Origin: Ghiorsea sp.
GTDB lineage: Bacteria; Pseudomonadota; Zetaproteobacteria; Mariprofundales; Mariprofundaceae
Direction: 5' to 3'
DNA length: 10,095 nucleotides
Assembly (NCBI GenBank): GCA_027019685.1
Contig: JALUWH010000188.1
Span: 1 to 10,095, forward strand
In this document: positions 1 to 7,166 of the stretch, piece after piece
Numbering within the stretch: position 1 is the first letter of the stretch
How the letters are laid out: each line of letters starts with the position of its first letter
The notes under the pieces: model-generated
What the model saw: only the letters and a program-made list of their open reading frames with translations
What the model was told of the DNA's origin: nothing
Database searches by the model: none
Program-made: the position numbers and the translations under genes

Positions 1-1
1 A

Positions 2-484
2 GTTGAGAAAATTATTTTAACACGACCTGCTGTAGAAGCAGGTGAAAACCTTGGTTTTTTGCCTGGTGATTTGCAGCAAAAAGTTGACCCTTATTTACGC
101 CCGCTTTTTGATGCGCTTTCGGATATGTTAGGCACAGAAAAAATGGGATCATTGATGGAGCAAGGGGTGATTGAAATTGCACCTTTAGCTTATATGCGTG
201 GGCGTACACTTAATGATGCCTTTGTGATTTTGGATGAAGCACAAAATACAACCAAAGCACAAATGAAAATGTTTTTAACCCGCCTTGGTTTTGGCTCAAA
301 AATGGTGGTGACTGGTGACGTAACACAGGTGGACTTACCACGTGAGCAGGATAGTGGTTTGTTGCAAGTATTAACGGTGTTGGCTGGTGTGAAGGATATT
401 GGTATTTGTCGTTTGAGTGCTGAGGATGTGGTTAGGCATAGGTTGGTTGAGAGCATTGTACAGGCTTATGATAAACATGATTGA
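2..484 (+). CDS. phoH: PhoH-family ATPase (YbeZ-like), C-terminal part only
   Basis: The window opens inside this gene; about 160 C-terminal residues are visible, and the frame is open from base 2. The fragment begins with the family's conserved KIILTRPAVEAGE segment, followed by LGFLPGDLQQKVDPYLRP. A Walker B-like VILDEAQN lies near the middle, followed by FLTRLGFGSKMVVTGD, all typical of the PhoH/YbeZ P-loop ATPases. The Walker A loop must lie upstream of the window. The TTG at 59 is an internal leucine codon, not a start. In E. coli the YbeZ partner is YbeY, and the next gene here is ybeY, overlapping this stop by 8 nt. That supports a role in RNA metabolism or ribosome maturation. The family is certain; the exact biochemical activity is less well established. 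Confidence 0.93.
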   Translation, partial: VEKIILTRPAVEAGENLGFLPGDLQQKVDPYLRPLFDALSDMLGTEKMGSLMEQGVIEIAPLAYMRGRTLNDAFVILDEAQNTTKAQMKMFLTRLGFGSKMVVTGDVTQVDLPREQDSGLLQVLTVLAGVKDIGICRLSAEDVVRHRLVESIVQAYDKHD

Positions 485-947
485 TATGATTGTAGATGAT
501 GATGTTTCACCATTGGTTTCGCAGCAGAACATTGAAAATGTAGTGAAAGTGAGTTGTTTAGTAGTGGAAAACATCACACAACCATCCGTTTGTATTCGGT
601 TTTCCAGTGATGAAGTGGTGCGGCAACTGAACGCGCAATGGCGGGATAAAGATAAGGTAACTGATGTGTTATCTTTTCCCATGCAAGATGGGGATAGTTT
701 TGATGCCGATGAATCGCTTGGTGATATTATTTTAGCAGTGCCCTTTGTGCAATCAGAAGCCAATCGTCTCAACTTACCTGTAGAGGCACATAGTATGCAT
801 TTGATAACACATGCAACATTACATTTGTTGGGTTATGATCATATTGCCGATGATGAAGCACAAGTCATGCAGCAGCTAGAGAATCAGGTGATGTTGAAGC
901 TTGGGTTGCACCAGCCATACCCTGAATACTCTGAAGAGGTGAATTGA
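477..947 (+). CDS. ybeY: YbeY endoribonuclease (rRNA maturation factor)
   Basis: YbeY is a zinc-dependent endoribonuclease involved in 16S rRNA 3'-end maturation and ribosome quality control. The diagnostic metal site is present as HATLHLLGYDH, the H-x3-H-x5-H pattern at His112, His116 and His122. Upstream motifs TDVLSFP (62-68) and LGDIILA (81-87) are also typical. I chose the ATG at 477, giving 156 aa against 155 in E. coli. In-frame ATGs at 468 and 486 are alternatives, while the ATG at 417 would overlap phoH too far and add a non-family extension. No clear Shine-Dalgarno sequence is seen, so translation is probably coupled to phoH. The stop overlaps the corC start (TGATG). Confidence 0.95.
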   Translation: MIDMIVDDDVSPLVSQQNIENVVKVSCLVVENITQPSVCIRFSSDEVVRQLNAQWRDKDKVTDVLSFPMQDGDSFDADESLGDIILAVPFVQSEANRLNLPVEAHSMHLITHATLHLLGYDHIADDEAQVMQQLENQVMLKLGLHQPYPEYSEEVN

Positions 948-1753
948 TGAGCCAATGGCGTTGTAAATTACGCAAAAAAATACTGGATTGGTTGCGCCCT
1001 GGTGAAACAGAGGAAGAGTTGTTAAATATTGTGCAACGTGCTGAATTTATTCGTTCAGACGAGCAAAGGCGCATGTTAATTCAAGCCGTAGAGTTTCATG
1101 ATACACGGGTGCGAGAAATCATGACACCGCGCTCACATCTTCACACTATAGATTTATCCATTTCAGCTGCAGATTTAGAAGAAGAAATCATGAATGCCAA
1201 AGTTACGCGATTGCCAGTGACTGATGGTGATTTGGATAAGATTGTTGGTGTTGTTTACCTTTGGGATTTATTTGCGGCACGCATCAAAAATCAAACGATT
1301 ATTTTGTCTGATATGTTGCGTCCATGCCCTAAAATATCTGAATTGCAACGGGTTGCAGGTTTATTGTCAGAAATGCGTGAAGGCAGTCATATCGCTATTG
1401 TACAAGATGAGTTTGGTGGTACGGCGGGTTTGGTGACGCTGTCTGACTTGTTAGAAGAAATTGTCGGCTCTATTGATGAAGATACACAAGAAGATGATGC
1501 AGGTATTACACGGCTTGAGAATGGTGATATTGAAGTATTAGCGCGTGTGCATATTGAAGAACTTGCTGAGGTTTTGAATATGGATTTTGCAGAGGGTGAT
1601 TATGATACCGTGGCAGGTTTAATTACCAGTGAACTTGGGCGTATACCTGTAAGTCGAGAGCGCGTGCAGGTTGCAGGGTTGAATATGATGATTGTTGAGG
1701 CAGATCCAAGGCGAGTCATACGCGTTCGTATTCGTCTACAAACGCAAGATTGA
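947..1753 (+). CDS. corC: CorC/YbeX-type CBS-domain protein
   Basis: This is a soluble 268-aa protein with two CBS repeats (about residues 55-115 and 120-175) and a C-terminal CorC/HlyC transporter-associated domain (about 188-265). The signature REIMTPR at 56-62 opens the first CBS repeat, and EFGGTAGLVTLSDLLEEIVG marks the end of the second. It has no membrane-spanning DUF21 part, so it resembles E. coli YbeX/CorC (292 aa) rather than membrane-anchored relatives. The start is the ATG at 947, preceded by GAAGAGGTGAA; a TTG three bases earlier is unlikely. It overlaps the ybeY stop by one base. The name CorC derives from a proposed link to magnesium/cobalt efflux. The ybeZ-ybeY-ybeX order suggests a ribosome-linked role instead. 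In E. coli lnt follows; here purN does. Confidence 0.93.
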   Translation: MSQWRCKLRKKILDWLRPGETEEELLNIVQRAEFIRSDEQRRMLIQAVEFHDTRVREIMTPRSHLHTIDLSISAADLEEEIMNAKVTRLPVTDGDLDKIVGVVYLWDLFAARIKNQTIILSDMLRPCPKISELQRVAGLLSEMREGSHIAIVQDEFGGTAGLVTLSDLLEEIVGSIDEDTQEDDAGITRLENGDIEVLARVHIEELAEVLNMDFAEGDYDTVAGLITSELGRIPVSRERVQVAGLNMMIVEADPRRVIRVRIRLQTQD

Positions 1754-1839
1754 TGATTATGACTTCCAGTTTTACAAGCTGTGTGGTTAGCGTATTCCAT
1801 GATAAAACTATTTGCATAAAGAGGTTATACAAGTAAAAA

Positions 1840-2412
1840 ATGAATAATAAAATTGCAGTATTAGCCTCAGGTAAGGGAAGTAATTTAAAGACAATCTTAG
1901 AAGCTATTGAGCGCGGTGATTGTTGTGCAAAAGTTGAAGTGGTGATTTGTAATAAAGCGGATGCGGGAGCTTTAGAAATTGCTAAAAAGACAGGGGTGCC
2001 TCATGTTTGTTTTATCAATCCGAAAGATTATGCAGGGCGTGAAGCATTTGATGCAGCGTGTAGCCAAGTCATCCAAGATGCTGATTGTAAGCTGATTGTA
2101 CTGGCAGGTTATATGCGTATTTTATCTGAAAGTTTTATTCAGACCTTCCCACAACAAATTATTAATATTCACCCTTCCTTGCTTCCGTCCTTTATTGGGG
2201 CAGATGCTGTAGGTGATGCATTGCGTTATGGGGTAAAGGTTTCAGGTTGTACGGTGCATGTTGTCACAAAAGAACTAGACAGCGGGCCTATACTTGCCCA
2301 ATCTTGTGTGCCTGTGTTCACTGAAGATGATGATGCTTCACTGCATGCTCGGATTCAAGAAAAAGAATATGAGATTTATCCTGAAGTGATTGATAAACTT
2401 ATAAAAAGATAG
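1840..2412 (+). CDS. purN: Phosphoribosylglycinamide formyltransferase (GART)
   Basis: PurN transfers a formyl group from 10-formyltetrahydrofolate to GAR, the third step of de novo purine synthesis, in the cytoplasm. The 190-aa length is normal. The N-terminal ASGKGSNL loop (9-16) is the phosphate-binding region. The catalytic triad is visible as Asn109 and His111 in NIHPSLLPSF and Asp147 in ELDSGPILAQ. GVKVSGCTVH (131-140) is also characteristic. The ATG at 1840 is the only sensible start, although its ribosome site is poor: GAGG lies 15 nt upstream. The gene sits 86 nt behind corC without a convincing promoter or terminator between them. It is followed after 14 nt by a secreted-protein gene. 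purM, a frequent neighbour of purN, is not in the window. Confidence 0.95.
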   Translation: MNNKIAVLASGKGSNLKTILEAIERGDCCAKVEVVICNKADAGALEIAKKTGVPHVCFINPKDYAGREAFDAACSQVIQDADCKLIVLAGYMRILSESFIQTFPQQIINIHPSLLPSFIGADAVGDALRYGVKVSGCTVHVVTKELDSGPILAQSCVPVFTEDDDASLHARIQEKEYEIYPEVIDKLIKR

Positions 2413-2426
2413 TTGAGGGAGTGGAA

Positions 2427-2933
2427 ATGTTAAAATATGTATTAGGTTTGTTGTTACTACTGCCACATTTGGCGATGGCAGGCGATGTTCGCAACGTCAA
2501 TTTCGCGGCATTTCAGAAGGTGGACAAAGATTTTGAATTTTCACCGATTGTGGAAGGTACGTTTAGTGATTTTATTGCAGCGATGGAGGGCTCACAAATT
2601 CTCGCCTTAGCGCATACAGCAGGTGCTATTGATGGTGATGTGATTACGTTGCAGACCAGTGTGTTGCGTGATGAGTCAGGTAGCCTTGGCGATTTTGGTG
2701 TGGATTGTCAGCTAAGCTATAAAGATGAGAGTACCAAAGAAGACACTTCGTTTTTATTGGGTGGTCTTTGCAAAGTTATTCAAGTTGGGCGCGGTAAGAA
2801 TGTTCGTGATACCTTGTTTATTCCACATACAAATATTCCCGATACTTCGCAAGGTTTTGATGGCTGGTTTATGTTGGACGAAGATGAAAAAACGGGCATT
2901 GCCTTTTATGCAAATGTAAGTGTATCGGAGTAG
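2427..2933 (+). CDS. Small secreted protein of unknown family, copy 1
   Basis: I do not recognise the family. The 168-aa product has a short Sec-type signal peptide: MLKY, a leucine-rich core and a likely cleavage after Ala18 (AMA before GDV). The mature part of about 150 residues is acidic, has no further membrane segment and contains two cysteines, Cys94 and Cys115, which could form a disulfide in the periplasm or outside. The start is the ATG at 2427, with GAGGGA six bases upstream; the GTG at 2421 overlaps that ribosome site and is unlikely. The gene lies 14 nt after purN and is probably co-transcribed with it. Residues 26-115 are identical to those of the next gene, while the signal peptide and the region after Cys115 differ. 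Its reality is well supported by the paralogue and by synonymous changes; its function is unknown. Confidence 0.85.
   Translation: MLKYVLGLLLLLPHLAMAGDVRNVNFAAFQKVDKDFEFSPIVEGTFSDFIAAMEGSQILALAHTAGAIDGDVITLQTSVLRDESGSLGDFGVDCQLSYKDESTKEDTSFLLGGLCKVIQVGRGKNVRDTLFIPHTNIPDTSQGFDGWFMLDEDEKTGIAFYANVSVSE
2502..2770 (+). repeat. Near-identical block shared with copy 2 (first unit)
   Basis: This 269-nt stretch matches 3077-3345 with only five differences, at 2543, 2558, 2561, 2606 and 2690, all at synonymous third positions. Outside it, the same aligned genes differ at 28 of 75 positions on the 5' side and 31 of 163 on the 3' side, counted by hand with no gaps at an offset of 575 nt. Confidence 0.9.
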
Positions 2934-2946
2934 TTATTCTCTTAAT

Positions 2947-2975
2947 TTGATTCGGACTATGCTTTAACGTATATT
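2947..2975 (+). promoter_or_regulatory. Putative sigma-70 promoter for secreted-protein copy 2
   Basis: A -35-like TTGATT (2947-2952) and a -10-like TATATT (2970-2975) are separated by exactly 17 nt. They lie in the 68-nt gap between the two paralogues. A transcript would start near 2982, leaving a short leader with the GGGGGAGG ribosome site. Copy 1 has no equivalent upstream site, as it abuts purN. Confidence 0.5.
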
Positions 2976-3001
2976 GTTATGTTTAGAGGGGGAGGTTGTT
3001 G

Positions 3002-3508
3002 ATGTTGAAATATCTATTGATTTTCATGCTGCTTGTTCCAACTTTAAGCATAGCTGGTGAGGTTAGAAGTGTGAACTTCGCGGCATTTCAGAAGGTGGAC
3101 AAAGATTTTGAATTTTCGCCGATTGTGGAAGGCACATTTAGTGATTTTATTGCAGCGATGGAGGGCTCACAAATTCTCGCTTTAGCGCATACAGCAGGTG
3201 CTATTGATGGTGATGTGATTACGTTGCAGACCAGTGTGTTGCGTGATGAGTCAGGTAGCCTTGGTGATTTTGGTGTGGATTGTCAGCTAAGCTATAAAGA
3301 TGAGAGTACCAAAGAAGACACTTCGTTTTTATTGGGTGGTCTTTGTAAAATTATTAAAGTAGGGCGCGGTGAAAACTTGCGTAAAACATTGCTTATCCCA
3401 CATACGAATATCCCAGATACTTCACAAGGTTTTGATGGTTGGTTTATGTTGGATGAAGATGAAAAAACAGGCATTGCTTTTTATGCCAATGTGAGTGTTG
3501 AACACTAA
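3002..3508 (+). CDS. Small secreted protein of unknown family, copy 2
   Basis: Tandem paralogue of the preceding gene, with the same 168-aa length, signal peptide (likely cut after Ala18, SIA before GEV) and cysteines at 94 and 115. Residues 26-115 are identical to copy 1. The last 50 residues differ at several places, including the end (EH in place of SE). The ATG at 3002 follows a strong GGGGGAGG ribosome site with 6-nt spacing; TTG codons at 2996 and 2999 are too close to it. Unlike copy 1 it has its own promoter-like site (2947-2975), and a strong terminator follows (3543-3573). It can therefore be expressed separately from purN. No domain or catalytic motif is apparent, so I do not assign a function. 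Confidence 0.85.
   Translation: MLKYLLIFMLLVPTLSIAGEVRSVNFAAFQKVDKDFEFSPIVEGTFSDFIAAMEGSQILALAHTAGAIDGDVITLQTSVLRDESGSLGDFGVDCQLSYKDESTKEDTSFLLGGLCKIIKVGRGENLRKTLLIPHTNIPDTSQGFDGWFMLDEDEKTGIAFYANVSVEH
3077..3345 (+). repeat. Near-identical block shared with copy 1 (second unit)
   Basis: Partner of the block at 2502-2770. It covers codons 26-115 of the secreted-protein gene. Identity breaks off sharply at both ends, as expected for a gene-conversion tract rather than for uniform recent duplication. Confidence 0.9.
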
Positions 3509-3542
3509 AGCTGTACCACAATATGAGTTTGAGTTTTGAATC

Positions 3543-3573
3543 AAAGGTCTAAGCCGAAGCTTAGACCTTTTTT
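3543..3573 (+). terminator. Strong intrinsic terminator between convergent genes
   Basis: A perfect 12-bp stem (AAAGGTCTAAGC pairing with GCTTAGACCTTT) closes on a CGAA loop and runs into a six-T tract on the + strand. It follows the second secreted-protein gene by about 35 nt and sits just past the mnmE stop on the other strand. It should end + strand transcription efficiently. In the opposite direction the stem is the same but the T tract is only three bases, so it is weaker for mnmE. Confidence 0.9.
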
Positions 3574-3579
3574 ATGAGT

Positions 3580-4905
3580 TTATTTACCAATGCAAAATTC
3601 AGAAAAAACTTTGTCGAGAATAAATTCCACATCACCAATACCAAGGATTTCACCAAGTGTAGACCAAGCTCTGCGCCATTCCATGGCAGTTAAATCAATC
3701 ATTTCTTCTCGTCCAAGCATGCCTAAACCTGCTTGAATATGTGCTAGAGATACTTCAAGAGCTGCCCTATGTCGTGATGAGGTTACTAAGGCAGCCTCAT
3801 CGCTTAGGTCAACGTCTCCAAGTTGTTTTGCCATGGTCTCAACCAGTGTTTCTAAACCTTGGTTTTTTTTGATAGAGATAGGCAAAAAATCATCAGCATC
3901 AAAAGATGAATTTTTATCAACCTTATTCATGATTTTTAGGTGGATATGAAGGCTTTTAAAGTGTGTTTCAGGCTTCCACGTTTCAGGGCGTGAAGCATCG
4001 GCAATAAAAATAACCAAATCTGCTGTTTCTGCAGTTTGTTTGGCACGTTTCACCCCTTCTTGTTCAACAATATCATTAGTATGACGCAAGCCTGCGGTAT
4101 CGGTAAGGCGGATAGGGATGCCATTGACTTCAAAATCCACTTCAAGGGTGTCGCGTGTGGTGCCTGCAATATCCGTGACAATAGCTCGGTCACGACCAGA
4201 TAGTGCGTTTAACAAACTCGATTTACCAACATTGGGTTCACCAATAATGGCTACGGTTGCCCCTTCAAATAGACGCTCACCAAGTTTACTGTTTAATTGC
4301 TGCTGCATAGGTGCGATGAGTTCACTTTCAACACGTTGCCTTAACTGCTCATAAAAGAGTTCAGGTACTTCATCTTCAGGGAAATCTAAGCATGCTTCAA
4401 CATGCGCCACTACAGATGTTAAATCATCCATATATTGAGATATTCGGCGACCAAATGTGCCATCTAATTGTTTCTGGGCTTGTTTGGCAGCTCTTAGAGT
4501 GGCTGCGTCAATACATGCCACCACAGCTTCAGCTTGGGATAAATCAATCTTACCATGTTCCACTGCACGGCGGGTAAACTCACCAGGTTCAGCGGCACGA
4601 CAACCAAGCACTAAAGTGCGTTCAAACAATGCTTTAAGTAGCATAGGGCTACCATGCGCTTGCAATTCAACAGTATCTTCACCTGTATAAGAGTTGGCAC
4701 CTGCAAAATAAATGGTTAAGCCATGGTCTATGGTCTCACCTTGGGCATCATACCAGTGGTGAAAGTGAGCAAAGCGGGGTGTAAATGGTTTATCACGTTG
4801 GCAAAGCTTTAAGGCGATAGAGGCCGCTTGTGGCCCCGACAAACGGATAATGCCAATGCCACCCCGACCATGTGGGGTAGCAATCGCAGAAATAGTATCA
4901 TTCAT
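3580..4905 (-). CDS. mnmE: tRNA modification GTPase MnmE (TrmE)
   Basis: MnmE works with MnmG to install the (carboxymethyl)aminomethyl group at U34 of certain tRNAs; MnmG is not in this window. The 441-aa length is normal (E. coli 454). The N-terminal folate-binding domain begins ISAIATPHGRGGIGIIRLSG. The embedded Ras-like GTPase has Walker A GEPNVGKS (222-229), switch AGTTRD (247-252), DTAG (269-272) and NKVD (327-330). The C-terminal FCIGK carries the catalytic-site cysteine typical of the family. The ATG at 4905 has AAAGGA about 12 nt upstream. It is the last gene of the rpmH-rnpA-yidD-yidC-mnmE cluster, 65 nt behind yidC, as in many proteobacteria. Confidence 0.97.
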   Translation of the reverse strand: MNDTISAIATPHGRGGIGIIRLSGPQAASIALKLCQRDKPFTPRFAHFHHWYDAQGETIDHGLTIYFAGANSYTGEDTVELQAHGSPMLLKALFERTLVLGCRAAEPGEFTRRAVEHGKIDLSQAEAVVACIDAATLRAAKQAQKQLDGTFGRRISQYMDDLTSVVAHVEACLDFPEDEVPELFYEQLRQRVESELIAPMQQQLNSKLGERLFEGATVAIIGEPNVGKSSLLNALSGRDRAIVTDIAGTTRDTLEVDFEVNGIPIRLTDTAGLRHTNDIVEQEGVKRAKQTAETADLVIFIADASRPETWKPETHFKSLHIHLKIMNKVDKNSSFDADDFLPISIKKNQGLETLVETMAKQLGDVDLSDEAALVTSSRHRAALEVSLAHIQAGLGMLGREEMIDLTAMEWRRAWSTLGEILGIGDVEFILDKVFSEFCIGK

Positions 4906-4970
4906 CGTTCACGTTGTTCCTTTGCCTTAATCATGATGTTGTTGGGAGTAGAAGCTATGAAGCTAGCGCT

Positions 4971-6572
4971 TTAGTCAACATTCATGCTCCGCATAACTAG
5001 GCGTTGCTGGATGATGGAAAGAATATTATTGGTTACCCAATAAAGTACGAGTCCTGCAGGGAAGAACAAGAACATGGCTGTCATAAACAGCGGCAAGAAT
5101 TTCATGACCTTAGCTTGGATAGGGTCTGTTGGTGCAGGGTTTAGCTGCATTTGGATAAACATGGAAACACCCATCAGCACGGGTAATACGAAATAAGGGT
5201 CTTGCACGGATAAATCATGAATCCAACCGTAGAATGGTGCTTGGCGCAACTCTATAGAAATAAGCAATACTTTATAAAGCGAGAAGAATATAGGCATTTG
5301 CGCCACAATAGGTAGACAGCCACCCAATGGGTTTACTTTATTTTTCTTATATAATGCCATCACTTCTTGGCCCATTTTTTGTCTATCATCGCCATAGCGG
5401 TCTTTTAGCCTTGCCATATCAGGCTGAAGTTTGCGCATATTCGCCATAGAGCGATAACCACTTTGCGTGGGTATAAATAATAAAGCTTTTAGCGTTAAGA
5501 CCATGAGAATAATAATCAAACCATAGTTAGGAATATATTGGTGCAACCAAAGCATGACTTCGTGTAATGGTTTGGCAATAACCGTTAACCAACCGAAATC
5601 CACAGCGCGTTCAAGACCTACATTAAGTTTTTCTAATGCTGGTACAGATTTAGGACCAATAAAGATATTATTTTCAAATACCATATCACCATTGTCCACC
5701 ACACCGTCATGAATCATACCAGCCTGATATGCTCTACCATCACCTTTATAATAATAACGGTAATGCTCTTCTTGGTTTGCGGCATAAATGGTGTTCATGA
5801 AATAGCGGGTCATCATGCCTGTCCAACCGCCAACGGATGCAAATTTCTTCTCGCCCGTTTCATCCAATTCATCATAAGTGACTTCTATTAAGTCACCGTT
5901 GAACAAGCCAATCGGACCGTCATGTTCATTGTAATTTTTCGTTGCAGGTTCAATCGGATTTTTTTCAACGACTTGTAGGTATAGCTTTAGACCAGCACCA
6001 CCTTTGATACGGTCTTGTGTTTTAAGGACATATGAACCTTGTTCTAAAGTGTAAGTACGTTGCCAGATATAACCATCACTCAATTTACCTTCAAATTGAG
6101 CCACTGTTGTACCACTGTTATCTTTTAGCGAAACAAGCTTGAAGGGTTCAACTAGCTTTTGTGTAAGTACGCCACTGTTGATATACGCTTGGTGAAACTC
6201 ATTTTGCAAAAGAAGTTTGATTTTCTCTGGGTTATCGAGTGCTTGTTGGTATTGCAGCAGTGTGGCTTCAGTTAACCAACCGCGGGCATTGATTTTTAGT
6301 GATAACACATCATTGCCAAACTCAGAAATAATGTTGGTTGCTAAAACCTCTTTGTTTGCTACAGGTTTGGTGATGGTTGTTGGTGCAGGACTACCTGATG
6401 ATGTTTGAACTGTGTCAGCCAGTGGTGCTGTGGTATGCTCAGCATCGGTTGGGGCTGCAACATCTTGTTGTGTCACAGGTTTTACGATTTCTTGTTGCGG
6501 AAACATCCAGCCCCAAGCCATGAGAACAAACATGGAAAGTGCAAAAGCTAAAATCAGGTTTTTGTTGTCCAT
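4971..6572 (-). CDS. yidC: Membrane protein insertase YidC
   Basis: YidC inserts and folds proteins in the inner membrane, alone or with SecYEG. The 533-aa protein has the five-segment Gram-negative layout: TM1 near residues 6-25, a large periplasmic domain (about 55-330), then the conserved insertase core from about 349. Core motifs include MRKLQPDMARLKDRYGDD, KVNPLGGCLPIVAQMPIF, IELRQAPF and FPAGLVLYWVTNNILSIIQQ. Aligned without gaps to E. coli, the groove arginine (Arg366) is Lys at about 362, and the usual PLT after it reads IPT. The ATG at 6572 has AGGA 8 nt upstream. It follows yidD by 44 nt. The C-terminus stops soon after TM5, without the longer basic tail of E. coli. Confidence 0.97.
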   Translation of the reverse strand: MDNKNLILAFALSMFVLMAWGWMFPQQEIVKPVTQQDVAAPTDAEHTTAPLADTVQTSSGSPAPTTITKPVANKEVLATNIISEFGNDVLSLKINARGWLTEATLLQYQQALDNPEKIKLLLQNEFHQAYINSGVLTQKLVEPFKLVSLKDNSGTTVAQFEGKLSDGYIWQRTYTLEQGSYVLKTQDRIKGGAGLKLYLQVVEKNPIEPATKNYNEHDGPIGLFNGDLIEVTYDELDETGEKKFASVGGWTGMMTRYFMNTIYAANQEEHYRYYYKGDGRAYQAGMIHDGVVDNGDMVFENNIFIGPKSVPALEKLNVGLERAVDFGWLTVIAKPLHEVMLWLHQYIPNYGLIIILMVLTLKALLFIPTQSGYRSMANMRKLQPDMARLKDRYGDDRQKMGQEVMALYKKNKVNPLGGCLPIVAQMPIFFSLYKVLLISIELRQAPFYGWIHDLSVQDPYFVLPVLMGVSMFIQMQLNPAPTDPIQAKVMKFLPLFMTAMFLFFPAGLVLYWVTNNILSIIQQRLVMRSMNVD

Positions 6573-6616
6573 TCGATAAATCCTATATGTTTAAATATGT
6601 TGAAAAAGGTTGCTGC

Positions 6617-6829
6617 TCACGGCAGCGGGTCGTAACCATGACATGATGAGAACGGATGGCAACGTAGAATACGTTTAAGCGCCAGCCAACCACCTTTGAT
6701 GGCACCATATTTTTGTAATGCTTCAAGTGCATACTCCGAACAAGTAGGTATAAAGCGACAACGCGCAGGCAGCATAGGCGAAATAATATAGCGGTAAAAT
6801 TGCACTATTTTGATTAGAATCCACTGCAT
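6617..6829 (-). CDS. yidD: Membrane insertion efficiency factor YidD
   Basis: This is a 70-aa small basic protein of the YidD family, thought to assist YidC-dependent membrane insertion at the inner face of the membrane. The family core is intact: YRYIISPMLPARCRFIPTCS, then YALEAL, GAIKGGWLALKRILRCHPF and a C-terminal GYDPLP. Three conserved cysteines lie in CRFIPTC and RCHP, with one more near the end. The ATG at 6829 begins one base after the rnpA stop (TAATATG), so translation is likely coupled to rnpA; no ribosome site is seen. A TTG at 6856 would overlap rnpA by 26 nt and adds no family-like sequence. Confidence 0.94.
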   Translation of the reverse strand: MQWILIKIVQFYRYIISPMLPARCRFIPTCSEYALEALQKYGAIKGGWLALKRILRCHPFSSCHGYDPLP

Positions 6830-6830
6830 A

Positions 6831-7166
6831 TTAAATACGGGTAAGCAGCTTATCAAAGCAAGTGTTCATGGTGTGCTCGGAAACTTGGTTGCTTTGTAAT
6901 TGTGGTGTTGGTATTGCCAGTATATCCATGTGTTTATCACGAATAGAATGTTGGCGGAATGCGCTTCTTAGGCATCGCTTGAGGCGATTACGTTGTACGG
7001 CATTGCCATATTTTGTAGATACAGCAAGCCCCAAACGTGCATGACTGCAAGCATTTGGGGCCACTATCAAATTCAATCCTAAAACTCTAAAACGTTTACC
7101 TTGTTTCATTCGCGCAAAATCAGCTTTACTGATTAAACGGAACTCACGCGGAAAATCTGTTTTTAT
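6831..7166 (-). CDS. rnpA: RNase P protein component, non-canonical start
   Basis: RnpA binds the catalytic RNA of RNase P and helps cut 5' leaders from pre-tRNAs. The RNR motif is clear in GNAVQRNRLKR, with ARLGLAVSTKYGNAV before it. The first ATG (7109) would give only 92 aa, starting inside the conserved N-terminal region. Upstream in the same frame the sequence reads DFPREFRLISKADFAR, matching the FPRELRLL start of the family (E. coli MVKLAFPREL). The frame stays open to a stop at 7190-7188 but offers no ATG, GTG or TTG. Possible near-cognate starts are ATA at 7166 (overlapping the rpmH stop as ATAA), ATC at 7172 and ACG at 7178; ACG has AAAGG six bases upstream. I give the ATA version (111 aa, normal size). 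The gene identity is certain; the start is not. Confidence 0.85.
   Translation of the reverse strand: MKTDFPREFRLISKADFARMKQGKRFRVLGLNLIVAPNACSHARLGLAVSTKYGNAVQRNRLKRCLRSAFRQHSIRDKHMDILAIPTPQLQSNQVSEHTMNTCFDKLLTRI

Noticed and set aside
190..772. Two - strand open frames opposite phoH and ybeY
   Set aside because: They are antisense to genes with clear family motifs and have no recognisable protein features.
1754..1839. Possible promoter for purN (TTATAC near 1825)
   Set aside because: No -35-like element is found at suitable spacing, and the start site would lie too close to the ATG.
2421..2426. GTG start for secreted-protein copy 1
   Set aside because: It directly abuts the GAGGGA ribosome site; the ATG at 2427 has proper spacing and matches the start of copy 2.
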